Notes: generated by a model not told the origin, from the sequence alone. A stretch of DNA of 64,000 nt from Desulfosporosinus shakirovi (GCF_020595055.1 NZ_JAJDOO010000003.1:1-64000), one strand, 5' to 3'; positions 35,486-44,870 are shown, counted from the stretch's first letter. Translations and numbers: made by a program.

Positions 35486-35985
35486 GGTTAACACTCCTCT
35501 CCAATATTATTCGGACATGATTCCTAAAGTATCCTCGTTGCTAATCACTTGTGCCAGTAACGTCAACACCTCCAAACCACTCCTTTGTTTTTCCACTCGG
35601 AATCCGGGTATGCTCACTATATTCAACACAAGGGCGATTTCTCCTTCAAGGGTTTATTTTTCCTTGCGATTTGGTCTTCCGTAGGTCCGCCTTCTCCTGA
35701 AGAATGTCCCAGAAACGATATTCAGTTGCATAAACTACGAATGAATAGATCAAATCCGAGAGGCTTACTCTAGCCACCTTAGATGTGATCTGATATACTC
35801 AATTTGGGCAGTATCATCAGAACTGCACCTTTTCATAGGAATCATTTAAGTATACTGCCTGTATCCATCGCGGACCGGGACAGAGGGATAAAACAGTCTA
35901 TGTTTGAAAGGTCCCTTCTGCTAAAGGGACTTTTTTTGATGCCAAGCTTGTTTTGTCACCTCTCCTGAAAAAAGGAGGAAAAACA
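35486..35985. other. Intergenic region between isochorismatase and panB
   Basis: It holds a plus-strand terminator-like hairpin AGGTCCCTT/AAGGGACTTTTTTT at about 35908-35937, just before the panB ribosome site, perhaps an attenuator. Sequence from 35810 on has promoter-like segments but no recognised riboswitch. A 40-codon minus frame at 35507-35629 is unresolved. Confidence 0.4.
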
Positions 35986-36822
35986 ATGAAATCAACCAAA
36001 GACTTCTGGGAACTGAAAAATCAGAGCAAGAAAATTGTAATGGTTACAGCCTACGATTACCCCTCAGCCAAGCAGGTTGAGCAAGCTCAGGCGGACGTGA
36101 TTCTTGTTGGCGACTCTCTGGGCAATGTTGTGCTGGGTTATGACTCAACAATTTATGTAACAATGGAAGATATGCTTCATCACGCTAAAGCGGTCAGACG
36201 CGGGGCTCCCAATACTTTCATCGTAGTAGACATGCCATTTATGAGCTATCACCTTTCAGTCAGAGATACACTTTTAAACGGTGCAAGGCTTATTCAGGAA
36301 ACAGGAGCTAATGCAGTGAAAGTAGAAGGGGCTGATGAAGTACTCCCCCATATAAAAGCACTTGTCAAAGCAGGTATACCTGTGGTATCCCATCTGGGAC
36401 TTACACCGCAATCCGTTGCTGTTCTCGGCGGATTTAAAGTGCAGGGCAAAGATGCCGAAGCCGCTAAGAAAATGTTAGAAGATGTAAAACGCTGCCAGGA
36501 AGCAGGAGCCTTTGCAATTGTTCTTGAATGTATTCCTCAACAGCTTGCCCAGGAAATATCAACGTCCTTATCAATTCCTACGATTGGAATCGGGGCAGGT
36601 GTCCATACCGACGGACAAGTTCTTGTTTACCATGACATTCTCACTTATGGCGTGAATCGAGTTCCCAAATTTGTCAAATCCTACGCAAATTCGGATGAAC
36701 TAATGACTGAGGGCTTACGGACATATGTAAGTGAAGTAAGAAACAAGCTTTTTCCCGGCGACCAGCACAGTTATACGCTGAAAGAAGAAGAATTAAAAAC
36801 TCTTTACGGAGGCAGGCAATAA
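35986..36822 (+). CDS. panB: 3-methyl-2-oxobutanoate hydroxymethyltransferase
   Basis: It has 278 residues. It transfers hydroxymethyl from methylenetetrahydrofolate to ketoisovalerate, the first step to pantothenate. Motifs are [36 protein letters not shown], the metal/substrate loop VDMPFMSYH, and [12 protein letters not shown] with the catalytic glutamate. The start is ATG 35986, eight bases after AAAGGAGG. panC and panD are not adjacent, unusual for Firmicutes. Its substrate lies on the valine pathway served by ilvBN in this window. Confidence 0.95.
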   Translation: MKSTKDFWELKNQSKKIVMVTAYDYPSAKQVEQAQADVILVGDSLGNVVLGYDSTIYVTMEDMLHHAKAVRRGAPNTFIVVDMPFMSYHLSVRDTLLNGARLIQETGANAVKVEGADEVLPHIKALVKAGIPVVSHLGLTPQSVAVLGGFKVQGKDAEAAKKMLEDVKRCQEAGAFAIVLECIPQQLAQEISTSLSIPTIGIGAGVHTDGQVLVYHDILTYGVNRVPKFVKSYANSDELMTEGLRTYVSEVRNKLFPGDQHSYTLKEEELKTLYGGRQ

Positions 36823-36936
36823 CATTTACCTCTCCCTAAATTAATTCAATTACTCCTTCATTTCTTTATATCTGCGAATATCTAAATGCCCATTCTTTTG
36901 TTATCTTCCTCCAGTCTCACCTATATGTGAGCCCGT

Positions 36937-37080
36937 TGCATATTAACAATCTTTGGGTATAATATAAGAAAAGGACTGACGTGTTGCAAGCACGCCAGCC
37001 CGGCAGATTGTCTAACCAAACGGTTAGCCCAAATTACAGGGTTCAGGCCGCCTCTAAAAACGAGGCGGCCTGATTTGTTT
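36937..37080 (+). ncRNA. Candidate small RNA with own promoter and terminator
   Basis: TTGCAT (36937-36942) and TATAAT (36958-36963), spaced 15, precede three hairpins: CTGACGTG/CACGCCAG, CTAACC/GGTTAG and the terminator stem AGGCCGCCTC/GAGGCGGCCT (37046-37074) followed by ATTTGTTT. No ribosome site or frame lies inside, and the next gene is on the other strand, so it is not an obvious leader. No known RNA family is recognised. Confidence 0.45.
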
Positions 37081-37238
37081 CTAGCCAAAGGTTAAACTTC
37101 AAGGGCTCTGTTCCTCACAGCGATGCGTATAGTTAAACAGAAACATTTTTGCTACCAATCCACTTTACCTTCTTCGGCTGCTTTTAAAGATAGTTCTATA
37201 GATGAGATTAGCGAAATAAGTTCCATCGAGTAGGAAAA

Positions 37239-37586
37239 TCAGACCGTAAGAACTTTCGTAGTTTCATCTTTCAGGAAATCAGTCAATACCTGACCTGTAT
37301 ACATTACGTTTATGCCCATATTCTCTAAAACTTCCGACACCCCGTAACTATCGGCGCAAGCCTTGCAGGCCAAAACCTCCACCCCGGCCTGTTTTATTTT
37401 CGCCACGTATTCCTGCAATGGCTGATCTTCCGTAAGAAGTTTGGCCGAAGGCCCCCAAACAATCAGGGATACCTCATCCCACCATTCTTTAAGCTTTGAA
37501 TTGAGGGTATACATTAAGGCCATTCGGATAGCAACTTCCCTATCCCCACTAGTCCAGATTACGACCAACTTATTGGGCAGATTCAT
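37239..37586 (-). CDS. DsrE-family protein
   Basis: It has 115 residues with a DsrE/F-like alpha/beta fold: KLVVIWTSGDREVAIRMALMY, VSLIVWGPSAKLL, and GVEVLACKACADSYGV holding two cysteines near 74-77, then GINVMYTGQVLTDFL. Relatives handle sulfur transfer or are uncharacterised. The ATG lies behind AAGGAGG. It is monocistronic; the 36823-37238 gap contains only the candidate RNA and a short repeat. Confidence 0.85.
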   Translation of the reverse strand: MNLPNKLVVIWTSGDREVAIRMALMYTLNSKLKEWWDEVSLIVWGPSAKLLTEDQPLQEYVAKIKQAGVEVLACKACADSYGVSEVLENMGINVMYTGQVLTDFLKDETTKVLTV

Positions 37587-37891
37587 ACCGGCAACGCCTC
37601 CTTAACTTATTATGAGATTCAGGGATATTTCCATAAAGAACAGCAGCGACAGGCAGTAACTGCCACGGAAGGCTTTTTTCGCGTGATTGCGGGTGGTGAT
37701 ATTAGTCACTATTTCGTTTTAGTGCCCGATACTGCTGCTTGCTGCTGCTTGGTTTGTCATGAACGGTCATCTCGTCAAGCCAAGTTCCAAAGCGGGGCGC
37801 AAATAATTGCTGCTGAACCTCGGACGGTGCTTAAACCCAGCTTATACGTTATTATACTGTTCAAGTCGTTAGCATAAAAGATTTTTTTATT

Positions 37892-38116
37892 TCAAAAAAT
37901 CAGCTTGGCAAAACTCGCCGGAAGGAGTTCCCACCTCAAAGGAGCATCAATCCCCACGATGGCTCCTTCCCGGGCATGTTCTGCTACGATATCCGCAATC
38001 ATTTCGTCGCTGAAAACTTTGGACTCACAATAGACGATTTCTCCATTGTCAGCGATCACACAAATTCCCGATTCATTGGCATAGGTCCATGCTAAGTCGA
38101 TTCCGATATAATGCAT
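37892..38116 (-). pseudogene. Truncated DUF429-like gene
   Basis: The 74 residues match only the N-terminal RNase H-like part of DUF429 proteins (YIGIDLAWTYANESGICVI and VGIDAPLRW). The frame then leaves the family and stops at LIF; complete members are about three times longer. The rest is not found in the following 230 bases. It is probably a relic; the remaining product would lack most of the fold. Confidence 0.65.
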
Positions 38117-38343
38117 TTATTTACCTCCAAAAACCTTGGCATCAATTCAATCCTCACGCGAATCTGGTCTTATGGACAACGTTTGACATACCTTTCTTTT
38201 TCGCCGAACTTCCCGCTTTTCCTTCCACCAATCACCAAATATTTTAAAAACTATGCCAAGGAGCGTCCATTTGCGAACAAGCATGACTGCTCGATAAATT
38301 AGACTATAAAAGGGTACCCTATAGGTACCCCAAAAGCCAAAAA

Positions 38344-38649
38344 CTAATCCTTACTTATGGATTCCAGCAACTTCTGAAGATAGTCGATTTGTTCCGGTGA
38401 AAGCTTTTTCGCGGTACTCAGTAATCGTTGGATCTCCGGTCCCAAGACCTGTTCTTCTTCTGTGAAGAATTCCGCAAGACTAATGCCGAGAGCAACACAT
38501 ATGCTTTCGAGGGAACCAAGTGAGGGTTTAGAATCGTTGGCTTCAATCTTATAAATTGTTGTCGGATCCAGTCCAACTTTCTTCGCTAAAACATTGGCTG
38601 AAATTCCAACTGTATTACGAAAGAACTTTATTCGCTGTCCGTAATTCAT
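38344..38649 (-). CDS. XRE-family transcriptional regulator
   Basis: It has 101 residues. The helix-turn-helix spans about 5-60 (ISANVLAKKVGLDPTTIYKIEANDS), and a C-terminal helix pair (LSPEQIDYLQKLLES) follows, probably for dimerisation. The start chosen is ATG 38649, where family homology begins; the frame is open to 38700. It is divergent from another XRE gene, sharing an operator-rich intergenic region. Confidence 0.88.
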   Translation of the reverse strand: MNYGQRIKFFRNTVGISANVLAKKVGLDPTTIYKIEANDSKPSLGSLESICVALGISLAEFFTEEEQVLGPEIQRLLSTAKKLSPEQIDYLQKLLESISKD

Positions 38650-38662
38650 TTCATCACATCCT

Positions 38663-38756
38663 GAATATAATTCATGTTTAATTATATCTGAATCGCACAA
38701 ATGTAAGTATCATGAGTTTAATTCAGTTTTCTGTATTGACATCATGAATATAATTC
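38663..38756. promoter_or_regulatory. Shared operator region of divergent XRE genes
   Basis: GAATATAATTC, itself a palindrome around ATA, occurs at 38663-38673 and 38746-38756. The second copy lies in the spacer between TTGACA (38736-38741) and TATAGC (38757-38762) of the rightward gene, so binding would block it. The repeats imply repression by one or both XRE proteins. Confidence 0.65.
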
Positions 38757-38784
38757 TATAGCCTTATAACCAGGGGTGGTCTTA

Positions 38785-39030
38785 TTGGATACTATAAACA
38801 AGCAACTTAAAAAGATAAGAACGACACTCAAAATGACTCAAAAACAGCTTGCTGATTTAGTTCATATGGACGAAAGCATGATTAATAAAATCGAAAATGG
38901 TCATTCAACAGGCTCAATCCGAACCTTGACTAAACTCGCTGCCGCTCTCGGTGTTAGTATTGCCGAACTGATCGGAGAACAATCCCCTGAACAGCCGGAG
39001 GAAGACGATGTCCAGACAAGAACTCAGTGA
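38785..39030 (+). CDS. XRE-family transcriptional regulator
   Basis: It has 81 residues. The helix-turn-helix reads MTQKQLADLVHMDESMINKIENG, with a short acidic tail (GEQSPEQPEEDD). The start is TTG 38785 six bases after CAGGGGTGG; the frame is open to 38776. It overlaps the following small gene by 23 bases. A copy of its C-terminal coding end is found as a relic near 41110. Confidence 0.85.
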   Translation: MDTINKQLKKIRTTLKMTQKQLADLVHMDESMINKIENGHSTGSIRTLTKLAAALGVSIAELIGEQSPEQPEEDDVQTRTQ

Positions 39031-39226
39031 TTTTGAGATTGGCTATGAATATGTCCGTAAGCGCTATTCGTTTTTGTCCAACCATAGCTCCCAAGATTTA
39101 TGGAAACTGGGAACCGCTTATCTGCAGACAAGGGGGGCTAATGCCGAGCTTTCCCGAGGCATGGGCTTCTATTTCTTGGAGTTAGGAATTAAAACCCGCC
39201 TTACTGAGATTACATCAGATCATTAG
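39008..39226 (+). CDS. Small hypothetical protein coupled to XRE regulator
   Basis: It has 72 residues, helical and soluble, with no known domain (YEYVRKRYSFLSNHSSQDLW). The ATG at 39008 follows GGAGG inside the end of the regulator gene, so the two are co-translated. The arrangement suggests a regulator-partner pair, perhaps toxin-antitoxin-like, but no toxin fold is recognised. Confidence 0.6.
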   Translation: MSRQELSDFEIGYEYVRKRYSFLSNHSSQDLWKLGTAYLQTRGANAELSRGMGFYFLELGIKTRLTEITSDH

Positions 39227-39235
39227 AAAATTAAG

Positions 39236-39275
39236 CATGTCCCAGAAACGACAACGTTGTCATTTCTGGGACATG
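39236..39275 (+). terminator. Long palindromic terminator
   Basis: ATGTCCCAGAAACGACAA and the near-complementary TTGTCATTTCTGGGACAT form a long stem ten bases after the small gene stop. It is followed by CTTTGCTTCG rather than a strict T-run. Confidence 0.6.
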
Positions 39276-39404
39276 CTTTGCTTCGTCATTTTTCAATTTC
39301 TCCTTAGTTGAATTTCCTTCCGGTGACCTAGTGAATTTGTAGCTAGAGGCTATTCTACCAAAATTCAACTTTTCATCCCAAGAAGGATGAGCACCTGATA
39401 AGGT

Positions 39405-39430
39405 CAAATTCGTCACCAGTGTCGAATTTG
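39405..39430. repeat. 26-bp palindrome (copy 2)
   Basis: It is the same element as 13804-13829 (CAAATTCGTCACCAGTGTCG plus AATTTG), with two substitutions and shared flanks AGGTCAAATTCG..TTTGG. It is a dispersed repeat in non-coding positions. Confidence 0.75.
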
Positions 39431-39477
39431 GATTACCGTCACTATTAATCCGGCAAAATCCTGCCAGTCGGGCTGGT

Positions 39478-39960
39478 TCAAAAATAGTTGGGAATTGAAT
39501 CTATTGAACAATTCAAAAGTTCATTCCAGCTAACATCATTACAATATACCATGCAGACGCTTTTTTCATATCTTTGAAATTTCGAAGGCAATATTTTAAA
39601 GTTAAATCTTTTATAGAACTCAGGATTTATATCTGAAAATAAAAAAATAAACGAGTCTTCTTTTTCTTTTTGGAGGCAGTTTTTCAACAATTCCGTCGCA
39701 TAACCTTGGCCGGCGTGAATTTTTGGTGTTAATACAGACCCAATACCATATGCTTTTTTCCCAGCAATATCCTTAAGCTTTAACATTATCAGAGAGCTGA
39801 CAATTTCGCTATCCACATCTAGGACATACCTTGTACCATACACATCTTCCTTGGCATTATCGCTACAATATTGATCAAAGGTCCTGTTTTTGCTCCACTC
39901 TTTGTAACCTTCACTGAAGATAAAATTTCTCTCTTGGGGCAGCGCCTGTCTGAAAATCAT
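39478..39960 (-). CDS. GNAT-family acetyltransferase
   Basis: It has 160 residues. The acetyl-CoA pyrophosphate loop motif appears as GIGSVLTPKIHAGQGYATELL, followed by the beta-strand/helix pair FIFLFSDINPEFYKRFNF. The substrate is unknown. The start is ATG 39960 after AAAGGAGAC; the frame is open to 39993. Monocistronic. Confidence 0.85.
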   Translation of the reverse strand: MIFRQALPQERNFIFSEGYKEWSKNRTFDQYCSDNAKEDVYGTRYVLDVDSEIVSSLIMLKLKDIAGKKAYGIGSVLTPKIHAGQGYATELLKNCLQKEKEDSFIFLFSDINPEFYKRFNFKILPSKFQRYEKSVCMVYCNDVSWNELLNCSIDSIPNYF

Positions 39961-40076
39961 CTTAATAGTCTCCTTTTTAGCATAGTACCGCAATAGAAAT
40001 CACCATCATCTTCCCGGCGACATCCTGACCTCGCAAAACGGGATTAACATAGGTGTAATCTATCTATATTCACGAA

Positions 40077-40709
40077 TTATTGTATTAACCTCTTCAGCTG
40101 AGCAGCTAAGTATATGCCAAGATCGATACAGATCGCGCTCTGCAGCAGGAACTCTATGGAAGGATCGTAAAGGATAGTAGCATTGGCCTTGACTTCGTCA
40201 TCTCCCTCCCAAACAATAACACATAAAGGTACTTCCGGAAATGCTCTGAAAACTACGGAAGTATCGCCAAAGGGACCCGCTTGACCGCCCAAGGAGCGTG
40301 CTGCTGTCATTAATCGACCAGCCTGATGTCCGAACGCCTCGATCACCACTGAGATAGCCGTTTTATGAAACGCTGCATAAAATATCATTCCGCCCGGTAT
40401 TTCTTTAACGCTCACCCATCTCGGAGAGGATTCCGGCAACGGCTGCGCATAAGCCAAGTAATTAAGGATAACAATCGTCGCCACCACATCAGGGACATGT
40501 CCGTCTGCTTTGCGGCAAATTGTCTCTTTAACGCTATCCGCGATATACTCCTCGTCAAAGAAGATTACATTGAACTGATGAGTGTCGCTACTGTATGAAA
40601 CAGCCCGTACTGCGGTGATTTCGGCAGGGTCGCGTTTCTTAATATCCTGCCAATATTTTTCATAAACAACCCGGTAACCGGATTCAGTTTCCGTTTCCTT
40701 GTCGCCCAT
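40077..40709 (-). CDS. DUF3786 family protein
   Basis: It has 210 residues. The family core is seen in ATIVILNYLAYAQP, SPRWVSVKEIPGG and FPEVPLCVIVWEGDDEVKANATILYD. DUF3786 proteins occur in anaerobes, often near corrinoid or iron-sulfur genes; the function is unknown. ATG 40709 was chosen because conservation begins after it, but GTG 40751 in the same frame is possible and neither ribosome site is strong. Confidence 0.82.
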   Translation of the reverse strand: MGDKETETESGYRVVYEKYWQDIKKRDPAEITAVRAVSYSSDTHQFNVIFFDEEYIADSVKETICRKADGHVPDVVATIVILNYLAYAQPLPESSPRWVSVKEIPGGMIFYAAFHKTAISVVIEAFGHQAGRLMTAARSLGGQAGPFGDTSVVFRAFPEVPLCVIVWEGDDEVKANATILYDPSIEFLLQSAICIDLGIYLAAQLKRLIQ

Positions 40710-40826
40710 TTTTCGTTCACCATCCTCGCCGTCTTTTACACCAATTTTCACTATTCAAAGCCAAGAATCGTCTTCGAACCCCGAAGCTTCTTCTAAGACA
40801 GGGCGAAAAAACTCTAGTCTAAGCAT

Positions 40827-41174
40827 CTAAACCCGCTTCCTATAAGACTCCTCCACTCTCTCATCACACCACCCAACAATCCAGGCCTTCTCTTCCTGTG
40901 TCATCCTCTTCCAAACATGCCGATTAAACTCCACATACTCAATATCCCGACACCGGCTCCTAAATCGCATATGGGTCTTCAACCCTTGGCTGTCCAGAAC
41001 TCCTGAAGCTCTTCCCCTAACTTGGCGTTTAATAAGTCCAGGTACTCTGGGCCCGAAACCTTTTCGATAATGGCTTTCTTGCCGCTGTCTTCGATGATCT
41101 GGGGTATCCGAACTGGTCGGAGAACAATCCCCTGAACAGCAAGTACGGCTCCCCCTAAAGAAAGAACTAGACAT
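40827..41174 (-). pseudogene. Mosaic of gene relics (MazG-like and unknown)
   Basis: Minus-strand 41116-40990 encodes RIPQIIEDSGKKAIIEKVSG and EYLDLLNAKLGEELQEF, the start of a phosphoribosyl-ATP pyrophosphohydrolase-like (MazG superfamily) protein without its own start or end. The adjoining 40970-40827 stretch, in another frame, reads FNRHVWKRMTQEEKAWIVGW, a tail of an unrecognised protein. On the plus strand 41108-41138 repeats the XRE gene end (ELVGEQSPEQ). These pieces do not form an intact gene. Confidence 0.65.
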
Positions 41175-41353
41175 TTAGGAAACACCCCATTATAATAAAT
41201 GCAAATGAAATGCATTTGCATCAGGGACAAGGGTAGGAAGGACTGTTATTTATTCAACGTATACTAGCATATACTATATGTATTTTACTTATTTTAGCAG
41301 GATATCTATACAGCAATAACCTTAACCCTATTCCTCCGGTTCCGCCTGAAATT

Positions 41354-42400
41354 ATGTCAAAAGGTTTAGTCCTGGATATGACGGAAATGGAAGTTACACA
41401 AGGAATAACCAGCCAGCCCGGGGAAAAACAATGGCTTGTTAACGTCGAGATAAAAGACGGACCCTACACAGGGCGTACTTTAGATACGATTCATTACTAC
41501 GGAGCCAGTCCTGCTTATGATATCATGGTTTATCCGGGAGATGAAGTTATTCTGAGTCTGGTCGTAGAAGATAATCTTTTACAAGAAGCCCACATTGCCG
41601 ACTTTGCCAGAGACAAATACCTCAAATGGGTGTTTCTAATATTTATTGCCTCAATCTTACTGATTGGTGCTCGTCAGGGCATTAAAACCATCTTTTCCCT
41701 TGGGATTACAGGGTGGGCCGTTGTTAAGATACTGCTGCCAGCGATCTTGACCGGCAAAGACCCTATAACGATTACGATCATTGTATGCTCAGGAATAACC
41801 GTCATAACCCATATGCTTATCACTGGATTCACAAAAAAATCTCTTGCCGCTATTTCTGGCACTACAATAGGTATTGTCATCGGAGGCCTATTGGCTAAAT
41901 ATGTTATATCCCTTACCCGGATCACCGGCCTAGCTACTGAGGAAAGTCGACTCCTTTTTTTCAGCTTTCAAGAGGGGCAGATAAATATTACAGGAATTCT
42001 CTTTGCTGGAATCGTGCTCGGTTCTCTTGGAGCAGTAATGGATGTGGCCATGTCCATTGCATCCAGCATATATGAAATCTACCTGGCTAACCCCAAACTC
42101 TCCTTTAAACAACTTGTAGGAAGTGGTCTTAACGTAGGTAGGGATGTTATTGGCACTATGTCTAATACTCTGATTCTTGCCTACACCGGCAGCGCTCTGC
42201 CCTTAATGCTGCTTGTCTTAGCAAACAATATTCCATACCTGAAATATATTAACCTCGATATGATCGCGACAGAAATATTACGAGCCCTTTCCGGCAGCAT
42301 CGGTCTATTTATTGCAGTTCCTTTCACTGCCCTGATCAGCGCCGCTTTGTACAAACATAGCTTCCGAGGAAACTCTGGGAAGCAACCCATGAAGGGTTAG
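41354..42400 (+). CDS. YibE/F family membrane protein
   Basis: It has 348 residues from ATG 41354, with an N-terminal soluble beta domain (about 1-85), then seven to eight membrane helices of the YibE/F family (KYLKWVFLIFIASILLIGARQG, GAVMDVAMSIASSIYEI). ATG 41354 has no ribosome site. The same frame is open upstream and encodes a missing signal anchor (AYTICILLILAGYLY) preceded by AGGAAGG and a possible ATT start at 41252. The true protein is therefore probably about 34 residues longer. The function is unknown. Confidence 0.85.
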   Translation: MSKGLVLDMTEMEVTQGITSQPGEKQWLVNVEIKDGPYTGRTLDTIHYYGASPAYDIMVYPGDEVILSLVVEDNLLQEAHIADFARDKYLKWVFLIFIASILLIGARQGIKTIFSLGITGWAVVKILLPAILTGKDPITITIIVCSGITVITHMLITGFTKKSLAAISGTTIGIVIGGLLAKYVISLTRITGLATEESRLLFFSFQEGQINITGILFAGIVLGSLGAVMDVAMSIASSIYEIYLANPKLSFKQLVGSGLNVGRDVIGTMSNTLILAYTGSALPLMLLVLANNIPYLKYINLDMIATEILRALSGSIGLFIAVPFTALISAALYKHSFRGNSGKQPMKG

Positions 42401-42549
42401 TCCGGCGGTAGCCCAGAGATCAAGCATAAATGCCAGAATGATGTGAAAGCTGATGCCACGGAAGGGATTGTCAAATTCTGAAGGTTTCTGAAGAATCTGC
42501 CTAGGGGATTGAATCTTTAGACAGCCTCGTTTATACTTAACCCAGCAAA

Positions 42550-42745
42550 CTTGCTGCCGGTGCAACAACTGAATAATTGGGATGAGTTATTCCTTTCGTG
42601 AGCGAAAGGAATTGAAAAGGGAAGTCAGTCAAAGCTGACGCGGTGCCCGCCACTGTGAGAGGGAGTTGACTACATAATGTCACTGGATTTTTCCGGGAAG
42701 ACGTGAGTTAACGATGAACTTGAGCCAGGAGACCTGCTTATACCA
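42550..42745 (+). promoter_or_regulatory. Cobalamin riboswitch
   Basis: Diagnostic segments are present: AAAAGGGAAGTCAGTC near 42615, GCGGTGCCCGCCACTGTG (the core matching GCTGCCCCCGCAACTGT), CACTGG..CCGGGAAGACG and the B12 box GAGCCAGGAGACCTGC near 42722-42738. It lies upstream of a transporter operon, so adenosylcobalamin would shut off uptake of cobalt or a corrinoid. Confidence 0.9.
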
Positions 42746-42821
42746 AACTTGAAACGACCTACGGGATGTTAGGAGGTGGATACTATCTTGCTGTATTTAT
42801 CCGATACAGGCTAGTATTTTT

Positions 42822-42850
42822 TAACCCTTCCGTTTGAGAAGGGTTTTTCT
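42822..42850 (+). terminator. Riboswitch expression-platform terminator
   Basis: AACCCTTC and GAAGGGTT form a stem followed by TTTCTATTT, about 80 bases after the B12 box and before the first transporter gene. Together they indicate transcriptional control. Confidence 0.75.
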
Positions 42851-42931
42851 ATTTGTATGGGTATTTGAGGTTAGAAGTTGAAAATGATCATTATTATAGA
42901 GCCTATTTGGGTAGAGGAGGAGATCAAAATT

Positions 42932-43854
42932 ATGATGTTTGCAAATCCCTCATTAGCGAAACTCGCTCTTCACCGGCTGGCAGCCCTGCTGCTGCCGCTT
43001 CTTTTAGTATTATCCGGATGCAGTTCCCCGGCCCAAACTCCCAATACCTCAGCGGCTGATCCAGCCACCAAGAATGAGCTGGTTCTGGCCGTGGGCAAAA
43101 CCGATACAGGTGTCTTTGACCCTAAAAAGGGCTGGGGCACCCACGCCCAGATTCGCCTGACCCACAGCTCTCTGCTGAAAATCGACTCAGATCTAAATTT
43201 CATCGGCGACCTGGCCAAATCCTATCAAATCAGCGACGACGCCTTAATCTGGACTTTCCCCCTGCGGGAGGATGTTAAGTTTTCTAACGGCAATCCCGTC
43301 ACTGCGGAGGATGTGAAATACACCTATGAAATGCTGCAAGAGGATGGCATTAAATATGATTTATCCTTCGTCAAATCAATTGCGGCCACTGACCCCCATA
43401 CCATCGTTATCATATGGCCCAGGAATTGGGGATCAAAATCAATGCTATAGGCGCAACCTGGGATGAAATTTACGTCAAAGGCAAGGAAAATGCGGTCATG
43501 TGGGGCGGCGGACGCCACCATGCCCATCAATTGTACACCATGTATTCCTCTAAAGTCTTTAATCAGGGCTATAACAATATGACCCATTACACAAACCCGG
43601 CGGTAGATGAGTATTTGGATAAGGCCATGCATGCCTCCACCCAGGAAGAGGCCAATAAGTACTGGAAGCTGGCCCAGTGGGATGGCCAAACAGGCTTCAG
43701 CCCCCTTGGGGATATTCCCATCATCTGGCTGGCGCGAGTGGATCACCTCTATTTGGCCAACGAAAAACCGGATGTGGGCAAACAGCCTATTCATTCTCAC
43801 AGTCACGAATGGGCTCTCTTTGGCAATATCTCAGAATGGACCTGGGGCAAGTAA
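42932..43854 (+). pseudogene. Broken solute-binding lipoprotein of a Nik/Opp-type ABC transporter
   Basis: The start (ATG 42932 behind GAGGAGGAG) encodes a lipoprotein signal (lipobox LVLSGC) and the first about 150 residues of an SBP_bac_5 protein (LREDVKFSNGNPVTAEDVKYTYEML). After 43410 the frame shifts and the sequence jumps to the last about 145 residues (ATWDEIYVKGK.., HYTNPAVDEYLDKAM). Full-length relatives are about 500-540 residues, so roughly 220 are missing. Both ends remain. The product should not bind substrate normally, though the downstream genes are intact. Confidence 0.82.
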
Positions 43855-43900
43855 CGGACAGATGAAATGCCCATTTTCTCTGTTGAAAGGAGGAATTATC

Positions 43901-44869
43901 GTGGTCAAGAAAATTCTGATCCGCCTGCTTCGGGTTGCTACCCTGCTGATCGGACTATCCATTCTGACCTTTTCACTGATCCACATCTCCCCCATGTATC
44001 CCATCAACACCTATGTCGGCGGAGACAGCTCCACCTCACCTGAACAAATCGAAAAGCTCAGGGAATACTGGGGTTTGAACAAAAGTCCCGTGGAACAGTA
44101 TTTTTCCTGGGCAGGCGCTCTGCTGCAAGGCAATTTCGGAGTATCCAAACTTTACCGTACTCCGGTCATGGACATCATCAAGAGCCGGGCCATGATGTCC
44201 TTTGCCCTAATGGGCACAGCCTGGATACTGTCGGGATTCTTCGGCTATCTCTTAGGCGCCCTTTCCGCCCTGCACCGGGGCAAAACCCTAGATAAAATCA
44301 TTAAGTGGTACAGCTTTACCCTGGTTTCCACCCCCATCTTTTGGTTGGGGCTGATTTTGCTGATTGTTTTTTCAGTGCAACTCCAATGGTTTCCCGTGGG
44401 ATTGGCGGCACCGGCGGGAGTTTTGGACAGTGAAGTGCAGTTCAGCGACCGGCTGCATCATTTTGTCTTGCCGGCCCTAACCCTTAGTATTTTGGGGGTT
44501 GCCAGTATTGCTCTGCATACCCGAGAAAAAATGATTGATATTTTGAATAGCGAATATGTGATTTTCGCCAAAGCCCGGGGGGAAAACAAGTGGCAGATTT
44601 TCAAGAACCACGGCTTTCGTAATTCAATTCTGCCGGCTATCTCCCTGCAATTCGCCTACTTCGGCGAGCTCTTCGGCGGTTCCGTCCTGGCCGAGCAAGT
44701 GTTTTCTTATCCGGGACTTGGCAGTACTTTGACCACCGCCGGCTTAAAGGGCGACTTGCCCTTGCTGATGGGGATTATTCTGGTCAGCTCCTTATTTGTC
44801 TTCACAGGGAATTTTATCGCGGATATTTTAAATACCGTTGTGGATCCGCGCATCAAGGGGGAAGTCTGA
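43901..44869 (+). CDS. ABC transporter permease, NikB/DppB type
   Basis: It has 322 residues: a TM1 region LLRVATLLIGLSILTFSLIH, then the EAA-loop coupling segment (YVIFAKARGENKWQIFKNHGFRNSILP) and about six helices. It forms the pore with the next gene. The start is GTG 43901, seven bases after AAAGGAGG, although the frame is open far upstream. The B12 riboswitch suggests the cargo is cobalt, nickel or a corrinoid rather than peptides. Confidence 0.9.
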   Translation: MVKKILIRLLRVATLLIGLSILTFSLIHISPMYPINTYVGGDSSTSPEQIEKLREYWGLNKSPVEQYFSWAGALLQGNFGVSKLYRTPVMDIIKSRAMMSFALMGTAWILSGFFGYLLGALSALHRGKTLDKIIKWYSFTLVSTPIFWLGLILLIVFSVQLQWFPVGLAAPAGVLDSEVQFSDRLHHFVLPALTLSILGVASIALHTREKMIDILNSEYVIFAKARGENKWQIFKNHGFRNSILPAISLQFAYFGELFGGSVLAEQVFSYPGLGSTLTTAGLKGDLPLLMGIILVSSLFVFTGNFIADILNTVVDPRIKGEV

Positions 44870-44870
44870 A

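Noticed and set aside
35507-35629. 40-codon minus-strand frame starting GTG upstream of the isochorismatase gene
   Set aside because: Composition is protein-like, but support is limited to a distant AAGGAG; left unresolved.
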